DNA from: a virus
DNA length: 20,639 bases
IMG/VR virus record: IMGVR_UViG_3300035698_014942
Coordinates: 1 to 20,639 of that record
Strand: one strand, 5' to 3'
Positions 1-5,678 of this stretch are shown here, one piece after another. The first letter of the stretch is position 1. Each line of letters starts with the position of its first letter. The position numbers and the translations under genes were made by a program. The notes under the pieces are model-generated. The model was not told the origin of the DNA, searched no databases, and saw only the letters and a program-made list of their open reading frames with translations.

Positions 1-355
1 ACACGATTTTGTGTCACAACCCGCATGTTTTGATAGTGTATTAGCTATTGCCTCTATAGATGATAAGAAAAATAGTAGTACATTTTCTAATTACGGTAAG
101 GAAGTTGATTATTGTGCTGGTGGAACTAGTTTATACTCAACATATTTAAGAAACGGATATGCAATATTATCCGGAACAAGTATGGCTACACCTATAATTG
201 CTGGGGTTGTATCTTTAATTATGAGTGATCTTAAACAGTTTAATGATTTACTTGATCGTTCTGAGGTCTTAGAAAAACTTGATAAAATAGCATTTGATAT
301 TGGCCCTACTGGAATTGATGAATATTTTGGAAAAGGCATTCCAATATTTAAATGA
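1..355 (+). CDS. Subtilisin-like serine protease, C-terminal part (5' end outside window)
   Basis: The frame is open from the left edge to the TGA at 353-355, so only about the last 117 residues are present. They show the end of a subtilase (peptidase S8) catalytic domain. SGTSMATPIIAG (near positions 172-210) is the canonical block around the catalytic Ser. It is preceded by FSNYG and a Gly-rich turn, and followed by a terminal YFGKGIPIF stretch like the usual 'yGxGxvna' end of the domain. The Asp and His of the triad would lie outside the window. A GTG at 11 is unlikely to be the start, because the homology to the family begins before it. Subtilases are uncommon in phages, and the role (processing of phage proteins, or action on host or surface proteins) cannot be told from here. 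The next gene starts 111 bases downstream behind its own promoter. Confidence 0.9.
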   Translation, partial: HDFVSQPACFDSVLAIASIDDKKNSSTFSNYGKEVDYCAGGTSLYSTYLRNGYAILSGTSMATPIIAGVVSLIMSDLKQFNDLLDRSEVLEKLDKIAFDIGPTGIDEYFGKGIPIFK

Positions 356-363
356 AAATAGTT

Positions 364-392
364 GTTAACTTTTTGGTTATTTTTGTTATAAT
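364..392 (+). promoter_or_regulatory. Sigma70-type extended -10 promoter for the NAD salvage genes
   Basis: TGTTATAAT (384-392) is a perfect extended -10 (TGnTATAAT). A GTTAAC box (364-369) lies 17 bases upstream of the TATAAT. The same arrangement, with the same GTTAAC box and same spacing, recurs at 2791-2819, which supports both. The expected transcript start is near 399, giving a leader of about 65 bases before the ATG at 466. A host sigma70-type polymerase would be expected to read it, so early expression is inferred. Confidence 0.75.
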
Positions 393-425
393 CTAGATAG
401 CTTTTAATTAAGTATTTTAAACAAA

Positions 426-447
426 GCTAATCGCGTAACGCGATAGC
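426..447 (+). promoter_or_regulatory. GC-rich hairpin in the leader of the NAD salvage mRNA
   Basis: ATCGCG-TAA-CGCGAT forms a perfect 6-bp stem with a 3-base loop. It is extended by GCT/AGC across a single bulged A. It is the most GC-rich spot in an AT-rich leader and ends five bases before the Shine-Dalgarno AAGGAG (453-458). There is no U-tract after it, so it is not an intrinsic terminator. It could stabilise the 5' end or modulate ribosome access; which of these is not shown by the sequence. Confidence 0.6.
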
Positions 448-465
448 AGAAAAAGGAGTTAGAAT

Positions 466-1395
466 ATGGAAGACTTTGATGTTGGTGTTGTTATCGGTAG
501 ATTTCAAGTCCCTAATCTTCATACAGGGCACAAGAAAATTCTTGATGAAGTTCTAAAAAACCACAAGAAAGTTCTTATTTTTGTTGGTGTTTCTTCTGCC
601 AAAAATACCCGTTGTAATCCTCTGGATTATATTACTCGAGTTCGAATGCTTGGACAAACATATCCAGAAGCAGTGGTTTTACAAATTCATGATGGGCCAT
701 GTGATGCAAGTTGGTCACGAGAGTTAGATCTTCGAATACGGGAAGTATGTCCAACTGAAACCATCCTTTTATATGGAAGTCGCGACGGGTTTATTCCAAA
801 ATATTCTGGAGAGTTTCATACTATGGAGCTTCCGGCTGGTAAAGCTATGTCAGGTTCTGAAGTTAGAGCCTTAGCTTCTAAGGAAGTAATAAATTCTTCA
901 GAGTTTAGGCATGGAGTAATTTACGCTTCGTATAACAAATATCCTATTTCTTTTACAACAGTAGATGCAGCTATCATTAACAAGGATAAGAAACAAGTAC
1001 TTTTGGCAAGAAAAAAGCACGAAACGCAGTGGCGCTTTGTTGGTGGATTTGTTGATATTAACAAAGATGTTACTTTAGAAAATGCTGTTAAACGAGAAGT
1101 TGCAGAAGAGACTGGTTCGTTGGGTGTTGGTGAACCATTGTATATTGGAAGTACGAGAATTGACGATTGGCGATATAAAAATGAAGTAGATGGTATTATA
1201 ACTACATTTTTTTATATTCCTTATATTTTTGGACTGCCAAAAGCTTGTGATGATATTAACGAACTTCAGTGGTTTTCTTTTTCAAGTCTGTTTGAAGATT
1301 CTCTTGGGATTGAAAGAATTATGGTTAAGGCACATCATGTTTTAGGGCAACAACTTAAAAAGTATTTACAGAAAGGGAACAATAATGAAAACTAA
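466..1395 (+). CDS. nadM: Bifunctional NMN adenylyltransferase / Nudix hydrolase
   Basis: A two-domain protein of 309 residues. The N-terminal half is a nucleotidyltransferase of the NMN adenylyltransferase family: VIGRFQVPNLHTGH (residues 9-22) is the ATP-binding GRFQP..HxGH region, and SGSEVRAL (129-136) resembles the second nucleotide-binding motif. This domain makes NAD from NMN and ATP. The C-terminal half (from about residue 160) is a Nudix domain, with GGFVD at 193-197 and REVAEETG at 210-217. Such domains hydrolyse ADP-ribose or related dinucleotides. The same fusion is known from Synechocystis and from phage KVP40. The start at 466 is fixed by AAGGAG seven bases upstream. The stop overlaps the start of the nicotinamide phosphoribosyltransferase gene by 11 bases, so the two are translationally linked and form one pathway. 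The family is clear; the preferred Nudix substrate is not. Confidence 0.93.
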   Translation: MEDFDVGVVIGRFQVPNLHTGHKKILDEVLKNHKKVLIFVGVSSAKNTRCNPLDYITRVRMLGQTYPEAVVLQIHDGPCDASWSRELDLRIREVCPTETILLYGSRDGFIPKYSGEFHTMELPAGKAMSGSEVRALASKEVINSSEFRHGVIYASYNKYPISFTTVDAAIINKDKKQVLLARKKHETQWRFVGGFVDINKDVTLENAVKREVAEETGSLGVGEPLYIGSTRIDDWRYKNEVDGIITTFFYIPYIFGLPKACDDINELQWFSFSSLFEDSLGIERIMVKAHHVLGQQLKKYLQKGNNNEN

Positions 1396-2785
1396 TTTTA
1401 TATTACAAACTGATAGTTATAAATGCAGTCATTGGCGCTGTTACCCACCAAAAATGACTAATATGTATTCTTACTTTGAAAGTCGTGTTGGAGCAAAATT
1501 TAAAGATACTTGTTTCTTTGGTTTGCAGTATTTTATTAAAGAATACTTTGAAGGTCAAGTAGTAACAGAAGATAAGATTCAAGAAGCTAAAAAGTTTATA
1601 GATGTACACATTGGCCCTGGAATTTTTAATGAAGAAGGTTGGAGATATATTCTTGAAAAATATGATGGTATGTTGCCTGTTAAAATCATGGCTGTTCCAG
1701 AAGGTACACCAGTTCCTGAAAGTAATGTACTAATGACTATTGAGAATTTAGATCCTAGATGTTATTGGTTAACAAATTATCTTGAAACTCTTTTAGTTCA
1801 GGTGTGGTATCCGAGCACTATTGCCACGCTTTCGAGAGAGAGCAAGAAAAACATTTTAAATGCTTTAAAGGTGTCTGGTACTCCTTCTTTAGTTGATTTT
1901 AAACTACATGATTTTGGTTATAGGGGTGTATCGAGCCATGAGAGTGCAAGTTTAGGGACTGCTGCTCATTTAATAAACTTTAAAGGAACTGATACAATTG
2001 CAGGTATCTTAATGGCACAAGAGTATTATAATACAAAAGACATGGTTGGTCTTAGTATTCCTGCATCGGAACACAGTACAATTACAAGTTGGGGAAAGGA
2101 TCATGAAGCAGACGCAATGGCAAATATGTTGGAGCAATATACAACTGGGTTAGTCGCATGTGTGTCTGATTCGTGGGATATTATGAATGCTTGTAAAAAT
2201 ATATGGGGAAAAGAATTAAAGGATAAGGTTCTTGCTAGGGACGGTGTTTTAGTAGTTAGACCGGATTCTGGTGATCCTGTTCAGACTGTATGTCAAGTAA
2301 TTGGTTTACTTGGTGATTCATTTGGATTTCATACCAACGATAAAGGTTATAAGGTTTTAAACGATAAGGTTAGGGTGATTCAGGGTGATGGAATTAACTT
2401 TGAAATGATTCCTGAAATTTTAAACGCAATGAAAGCTAATAACTTTTCGGCTGATAATATTACTTTTGGATCTGGTGGTGGTTTGTTACAACAGGTAAAT
2501 CGAGATACGCAACGTTTTGCATTTAAATGCAGTTCTGTAATTGTAGATGGCCAACGAAGAGATGTTTTTAAATGTCCAGTTACAGATCCAACTAAGAATT
2601 CAAAGAAAGGTAGACTTGCTTTAGTAAACGTAGATAATGAATATAGAACAGTTCCAGAGTATTGTTGTTCTGAGGGTCTTCATGGAAAAGAAAACTATAA
2701 AAATCTACTTGAAGTTGTATTTGAAAATGGTAAACTTGTTCGTGATATGACTTTTGAACAGGTTCGAAACAATGCAAATATATGA
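1385..2785 (+). CDS. nadV: Nicotinamide phosphoribosyltransferase
   Basis: This 466-residue protein, the usual length for NAMPT/NadV, joins nicotinamide to phosphoribosyl pyrophosphate to give NMN, the first step of two-step NAD salvage. Family motifs run through it: YSYFESR (28-34), HDFGYRGVSS (175-184), NFKGTDT (198-204), SIPASEHSTITSWG (224-237, with the His that is phosphorylated in human NAMPT), DSWDIMNAC (262-270), VVRPDSGDP (290-298), GDGI (334-337), FGSGGGLLQ (361-369) and RFAFKCS. The ATG lies inside the last codons of the upstream gene, after a GGGAAC-type ribosome site. With its neighbour it completes nicotinamide to NMN to NAD without the bacterial deamidation route. It ends just before a second promoter of the same type. 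No key residue appears to be lost. Confidence 0.97.
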   Translation: MKTNFILQTDSYKCSHWRCYPPKMTNMYSYFESRVGAKFKDTCFFGLQYFIKEYFEGQVVTEDKIQEAKKFIDVHIGPGIFNEEGWRYILEKYDGMLPVKIMAVPEGTPVPESNVLMTIENLDPRCYWLTNYLETLLVQVWYPSTIATLSRESKKNILNALKVSGTPSLVDFKLHDFGYRGVSSHESASLGTAAHLINFKGTDTIAGILMAQEYYNTKDMVGLSIPASEHSTITSWGKDHEADAMANMLEQYTTGLVACVSDSWDIMNACKNIWGKELKDKVLARDGVLVVRPDSGDPVQTVCQVIGLLGDSFGFHTNDKGYKVLNDKVRVIQGDGINFEMIPEILNAMKANNFSADNITFGSGGGLLQQVNRDTQRFAFKCSSVIVDGQRRDVFKCPVTDPTKNSKKGRLALVNVDNEYRTVPEYCCSEGLHGKENYKNLLEVVFENGKLVRDMTFEQVRNNANI

Positions 2786-2790
2786 AAGTG

Positions 2791-2819
2791 GTTAACTTTC
2801 TGTTTATTTTTGTTATACT
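2791..2819 (+). promoter_or_regulatory. Second copy of the GTTAAC / extended -10 promoter
   Basis: GTTAAC (2791-2796), a 17-base T-rich spacer, and TGTTATACT (2811-2819). Both the boxes and most of the spacer match the promoter at 364-392. It lies six bases after the nadV stop and would restart transcription for the small basic gene and the LpxR-like gene. A weaker possible second promoter follows at 2852-2879: TTGGCG, 16 bases, then TATAAA preceded by TG. Confidence 0.7.
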
Positions 2820-2922
2820 ATTATTTAAATGAAAAGAAAATATAAAGCAATTTGGCGAACTATATTAAATTGTTATAAAATAACAAAGAAATATAAAAAC
2901 AGAAACAGAAAAGGTGTTTGAT

Positions 2923-3129
2923 ATGCCAGAATATTATAATAAAGAAGTTAAATCAATTCCTACTAAAGAATATAAATCAACTTCTACTAAAGAACGTAAA
3001 TCAGCTCCTATTAAAGAATATAAACAAACACGAAATGGTAAAGGTGATAAACCGAGAAAAGGTGCTAATTTGTTAAAGTTTCGAAAAAATTTTGATCAGA
3101 TAAACTGGAAATCAAAAAAGATTAAATGA
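2923..3129 (+). CDS. Small basic protein with tandem 8-residue repeats
   Basis: A 68-residue, Lys/Arg-rich protein. The ATG at 2923 is preferred over the in-frame GTG at 2914 because AAAAGG ends eight bases before it. The N-terminal half is built of imperfect 8-residue repeats (KEVKSIPT, KEYKSTST, KERKSAPI, KEYKQTRN) that follow the codon frame, so the DNA is also repeated in 24-base steps (about 2944-3040). The C-terminal half, with GKGDKPRKG, LLKFRKNFDQINW and a basic tail, resembles the end of small phage proteins with a 'GKGDKPR...F..NYD.I' pattern whose function I do not know. Its TGA overlaps the ATG of the next gene (ATGA), so the outer-membrane protein is probably translated by coupling to it. 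A nucleic-acid or membrane-surface role is possible but unproven. Confidence 0.65.
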   Translation: MPEYYNKEVKSIPTKEYKSTSTKERKSAPIKEYKQTRNGKGDKPRKGANLLKFRKNFDQINWKSKKIK

Positions 3130-4028
3130 AAAGATGTTTTTGTGTGAGGTATTTATTAATAATTTTATTACTTTTTGTTACACAAGCTGTATATCCTGGA
3201 ACAATTTCTTTATATGAAGAAAATGATTTTCTTGGAAAAGATGCGACTGGATCATCTACGGATGGGTATTATACTCAAGGGTTTCAAATTAAATATGAAG
3301 ATGATGCTGATTGGGGAATTAAGTTAGCTCAACAAATTTATACACCAGAAAATAAAGACGACCCGAATCCGCAGTACAATGATCGTCCGTATGCGGGTTG
3401 GTTGCATGGAGAATTTTTTAAAAAGACATATAAAGAAAATTACGAAAATTATTATGAATTAGGTATTGGTATAGTGGGTCCAGCCTCATTAGCAGAAGAA
3501 ACACAAACAGGTTTTCATAAATTAATGCATATGGAGCCTCCGATGGGTTGGGAGTGGCAACTTAATAACGAGCCTACTTTACAATTAGCATATTATAGGA
3601 CATATTCAATATTTGTAAATAACTATATAGAATTTCGACCATATGGCGGGGCTAACTTTGGAAATGCTTTGGTAAACGTCGAATTGGGAAACATAATTCG
3701 AGTAGGGTATAATATACCTAAAAATTTTGATCCGGTTATAAGGTTGCTTCAAACTGATAAAACCTTTTGGGATAATGTATATGCTTATGGTTTTATTGGT
3801 GGTAAAGTATATGCTGTTGCTAGAAATATATTTTTAGATGGAAATACATTTAGTCATAATGTTGTTACTGTAGATAAAGAAAATATTGTTGGGGATGGAC
3901 TTTTGGGGTTGTGTTTTGGAATATACGGATTTGAGGCAACAATGACTCATGTAGAAAGAACAAAGGAATTTACCACTCAGAGTAGGGATGAACGATTTGA
4001 TTCTTTACAAATAGGTTATACTTTTTAA
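3126..4028 (+). CDS. LpxR-family lipid A 3'-O-deacylase-like outer-membrane protein
   Basis: A 300-residue protein. It has a clear signal peptide: Lys/Arg at the start, a hydrophobic core YLLIILLLFV at 9-18, and probable cleavage near residue 25. The mature protein follows the LpxR (DUF2219) pattern. It has EENDF at 31-35 (Asn33, Asp34), TDGYYTQGF at 45-53 (Thr50), QQIYTPE then NDRPYAGWL at 85-93, and a GIGIVGP stretch before His131 and GWEWQLNNEP. Asn, Asp, Thr and His at these places match the catalytic residues described for Salmonella LpxR. The protein ends in an aromatic residue (LQIGYTF), the usual signal for outer-membrane barrel assembly. LpxR enzymes remove the 3' acyl chains of lipid A at the cell surface. 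A phage copy could remodel host LPS during infection, for example against superinfection or in lysis; that is inference. The start is coupled (ATGA) to the upstream gene and lacks its own strong ribosome site. Confidence 0.85.
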   Translation: MKRCFCVRYLLIILLLFVTQAVYPGTISLYEENDFLGKDATGSSTDGYYTQGFQIKYEDDADWGIKLAQQIYTPENKDDPNPQYNDRPYAGWLHGEFFKKTYKENYENYYELGIGIVGPASLAEETQTGFHKLMHMEPPMGWEWQLNNEPTLQLAYYRTYSIFVNNYIEFRPYGGANFGNALVNVELGNIIRVGYNIPKNFDPVIRLLQTDKTFWDNVYAYGFIGGKVYAVARNIFLDGNTFSHNVVTVDKENIVGDGLLGLCFGIYGFEATMTHVERTKEFTTQSRDERFDSLQIGYTF

Positions 4029-4037
4029 GTAAATGAA

Positions 4038-4640
4038 TTAGAGTTGTTTTGGTAGAGTTATTGCAATTGGTTGTGGGGCTGGTTGACTAGTTAAAACCTC
4101 TTCTTTTGGTTCTGTAATATTTATAACTCTTTGTTCCTTAATCAATTTTTGTTCTATATCGTCTACAGATTCTACGGTTACATCAGTAGTAATACTTTTT
4201 TTTGATTTTTCTTTGTTATTTAATATTTCTTTAAAGATTTCCTCACGAGTGCTTACAATGTTAATTTGGGTATTACCAGAGTTTATATTAGATACACCTT
4301 TAATTTCTTTGGTTAAGTTTTGCTTCTTATTTTGAATATTTAATTTACTTAAGATTTCGAGGGTTCCATTGGTCGATTTTATCATAGAAGCATAGGCTTC
4401 AATCTCATTTGGGTCAATTGTTTGAGAAACGGCGTTTTTTAGGTCTGTAATAGTCTCAACACCGTCTTGGACGATTTGTTGTGCATTCTTAAGCACAAAA
4501 TCGTTTAGATTGTCGTCAGTAAGGTTAGATGCTGGTTGAACAGAGATCGCCTGTTTTTGAGCTGGAATCGGCATGTTTAATGAAGGCTTAGGGCGTTCTA
4601 GTTTGATATCTTGGATTATCTTTTCAAGTTCTTCATCCAT
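4038..4640 (-). CDS. Probable small terminase subunit (gp16-like)
   Basis: A 200-residue acidic, helical protein read leftward, with AAAGG eight bases before the ATG. The centre reads PNEIEAYASMIKSTNGTLEIL, then a basic stretch, then NTQINIVSTREEIFKEIL. This follows the order seen in T4 gp16, where a helix with 'hMEVFSTLMgqMttTNREIL' is followed by a linker and 'MNIQNATVFmGSPTELMDEI'. Small terminase subunits form a ring that recognises DNA for packaging. The upstream motif TTAAATACTTAAAAAG marks it as late, which fits packaging. The flanks (Pro/Gln-rich N terminus, Pro-rich C terminus) are not diagnostic. Its stop lies nine bases from the stop of the convergent LpxR-like gene. No large terminase gene is visible in the window, so the identity rests on motif order and late control only. 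Confidence 0.45.
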   Translation of the reverse strand: MDEELEKIIQDIKLERPKPSLNMPIPAQKQAISVQPASNLTDDNLNDFVLKNAQQIVQDGVETITDLKNAVSQTIDPNEIEAYASMIKSTNGTLEILSKLNIQNKKQNLTKEIKGVSNINSGNTQINIVSTREEIFKEILNNKEKSKKSITTDVTVESVDDIEQKLIKEQRVINITEPKEEVLTSQPAPQPIAITLPKQL

Positions 4641-4667
4641 AGTTAGTACCTTTCAATAAAAAGTGTA

Positions 4668-4685
4668 TCTTTTTAAGTATTTAAT
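4668..4685 (-). promoter_or_regulatory. Late-type promoter for the gp16-like gene
   Basis: On the minus strand this reads ATTAAATACTTAAAAAGA, a member of the repeated late motif also found at 11619-11636, 12171-12183, 12675-12692 and, on the plus strand, 12706-12721. It lies about 30-45 bases before the ATG at 4640, the placement expected of a T4-like late promoter (TATAAATA). It is the least conserved of the five, with TTAAATA in place of (G/A)TAAATA. Confidence 0.6.
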
Positions 4686-4703
4686 ACAAAAACCTCAACA
4701 ATT

Positions 4704-4712
4704 TGTTATAAT
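4704..4712 (+). promoter_or_regulatory. Extended -10 promoter for the small-gene cluster
   Basis: TGTTATAAT is identical to the -10 region at 384-392 and is followed about 40 bases later by the first small gene. There is no clear -35 box; TTAATA at 4681-4686 is 20 bases away. The extended TG element would have to compensate. It is divergent from the late promoter at 4668-4685, so early-type and late-type transcription leave this intergenic spot in opposite directions. Confidence 0.55.
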
Positions 4713-4753
4713 ATTACTATTATTAAATCTTTTTAATGAAAGGAACGAATTTT

Positions 4754-5068
4754 ATGGATATTATTAAAGAAACACCTGAAAAATACTTAAAAATGAATAT
4801 AGATTTTACTAAACCAGAGCGTGAGATGCTATTAAATTATGCAAAAGAGCATATTATTAATGATGATGAGGCATTAATTAATTATAGTTTTATTAAGTTA
4901 TTACAGAGACATATTGAGGATGTAAAAGCTAATATTATTAAATTAAAGGAACTTAAAAATGAAAGGAAAGTGGAAAAAAGAGTTGGACGGAAAGCAAAAG
5001 TGGAAAAAAATGCCAAAAATAAGAAAAACATGGGGAGAAGTAGATCCGGTAACTCAAGTAATGCCTAA
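4754..5068 (+). CDS. Hypothetical small protein, 104 residues
   Basis: The ATG at 4754 is chosen over the in-frame ATG at 4736 because AGGA (4741-4744) lies nine bases before it. The first 70 residues look like a normal soluble helical protein (DFTKPEREMLLNYAKEHI, then INYSFIKLLQRHIEDVKANI). The last 35 or so are a Lys/Arg/Asn/Ser-rich tail that lies entirely over the start of the next gene in another frame. That tail may be real, or the stop of the gene may have been lost by an indel near 4950-4960. I do not recognise the family. Confidence 0.5.
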   Translation: MDIIKETPEKYLKMNIDFTKPEREMLLNYAKEHIINDDEALINYSFIKLLQRHIEDVKANIIKLKELKNERKVEKRVGRKAKVEKNAKNKKNMGRSRSGNSSNA

Positions 5069-5159
5069 TAAAAAGAAATATGATAGAAGGAGAGAAAAAC
5101 AAGAATTTAAACAGAGTTTTAAAGAATATCTAGAAGGAGTTGAAGACAATGAGTGTTAA
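4959..5159 (+). CDS. Small basic phage protein with WGxVxPVTxV motif
   Basis: A 66-residue protein starting at an ATG preceded by AAAGGAA about eight bases upstream. The core, TWGEVDPVTQVMPNKKKYDR then REKQ, matches a pattern I know from short phage proteins ('WG..nPvTrv...Kk.Ydr.k.k') of unknown function. It overlaps the upstream gene by 110 bases in another frame. Its last 11 bases overlap the start of the next gene, whose AAGGAG lies inside its 3' end. The short, strongly basic make-up is typical of early phage genes that act on host machinery, but nothing in the sequence names a target. Confidence 0.65.
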   Translation: MKGKWKKELDGKQKWKKMPKIRKTWGEVDPVTQVMPNKKKYDRRREKQEFKQSFKEYLEGVEDNEC

Positions 5160-5322
5160 AGTAACTGTAGAAAATTATGGTACATATCAAATTGACGATG
5201 CTAATATTCCGGAGATTCTTCGGTGGTTAACAAATATACAGGCTGTTCAGATTAAAGAAAGCAATATTGTTAAAGAAGTTAAGAACCACGAATTTACTGG
5301 TAGAGAACTTGTTAATGGTTAA
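5149..5322 (+). CDS. Hypothetical 57-residue protein whose 3' end is tandemly repeated
   Basis: The start ATG at 5149 has AAGGAG (5134-5139) nine bases upstream and beats the in-frame TTG at 5140. The protein begins with a beta-rich part (VKVTVENYGTYQI) and a short helix (PEILRWLTNIQAV), and ends KEVKNHEFTGRELVNG. It is unrecognised. The last 16 codons belong to the first unit of a 49-bp tandem repeat. Because 49 is not a multiple of three, the next unit enters out of frame and the gene stops at TAA 5320-5322, at the second unit's beginning. The two later units would encode nearly the same peptide (KEVKNHEFTGRELIN) in their own frames. Confidence 0.6.
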   Translation: MSVKVTVENYGTYQIDDANIPEILRWLTNIQAVQIKESNIVKEVKNHEFTGRELVNG

Positions 5323-5415
5323 AGAAGTTAAGAACCATGAATTTACCGGTAGGGAACTTATTAATGTTTAAAGAAGTTAAGAACCATGAATTTACCGGTA
5401 GGGAACTTATTAATG
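5269..5415 (+). repeat. Three tandem 49-bp direct repeats
   Basis: Units at 5269-5317, 5318-5366 and 5367-5415. Units 2 and 3 are identical except for the first base or two. Unit 1 differs from them at a handful of positions: CAC/CAT, ACT/ACC and AGA/AGG, all silent in the gene frame, plus GTT/ATT (Val/Ile). There are no spacers between units, so this is not a CRISPR array. The silent pattern suggests that the sequence behind units 2 and 3 was once under protein-level selection. Confidence 0.97.
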
Positions 5416-5678
5416 TTTGTTTAGGTTGTTAACTACCTAACTATTAAAGATGTTGAGGTTCCCTTGCAGTAAAAACTATGAAAAATGGACGTGCGTTATA
5501 TACGATTATTATGTAAAGTTGTGTTATAAAGAAAGGTTATAATACTTTAATTAGTTCACTTAGACGATCAATAAATTAGAACACCCTATGGTTGCTCATG
5601 GGCTAATAACCAAAGATATTAGAGTAGGGAAAATTTGGTGACGAATCGGAAATCCAAAATTAAAGTATAGTTTTTAAA
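5416..5678 (+). other. Gene-free, hairpin-rich stretch before the RlaP-type gene
   Basis: No convincing gene is seen here. Several inverted repeats are. TTAGGT/ACCTAA (5421-5440, 8-base loop). GTTC (5554-5557) with GAAC (5579-5582). CCCTA (5584-5588) with TAGGG (5625-5629), enclosing CTAATA/TATTAG (5603-5608 with 5617-5622). AATTTGG with CCAAAATT (about 5632-5661). GGTT (5590-5593) can pair with AACC (5608-5611), which falls at the edge of the CTAATA hairpin loop, so a pseudoknot or two alternative folds are possible. The stretch could be the structured leader of the next gene or a separate RNA. It does not fold as a tRNA by eye, and I recognise no riboswitch class. Confidence 0.45.

Noticed and set aside
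409-420. Late-promoter-like sequence on the minus strand (AAAATACTTAAT on reverse reading)
   Set aside because: It lacks the TAAATA core and no leftward gene follows it.
2829-2921. A 30-codon, Lys-rich open frame just before the small repeat protein
   Set aside because: Its ATG lies about ten bases from the -10 box of the promoter at 2791-2819 and has no ribosome site; it is more likely untranslated leader.
5269-5415. Possible CRISPR array
   Set aside because: The three repeats are directly adjacent without spacers and continue a coding sequence.
5450-5542. A 30-codon open frame starting MLRFPCSKNYEKW inside the hairpin-rich leader
   Set aside because: There is no ribosome site before the ATG and no recognisable motif; the length is within chance for this stretch.
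5538-5543. TATAAT upstream of the nucleotidyltransferase gene
   Set aside because: No TG extension, and the nearest -35-like TTGTGT is only 13 bases away.
5554-5661. Possible tRNA, riboswitch or group I intron core
   Set aside because: No cloverleaf can be drawn, no CCA end is present, and although AAAGATATTAG faintly recalls an intron core element, the partner segments were not found. Kept only as a structured stretch.
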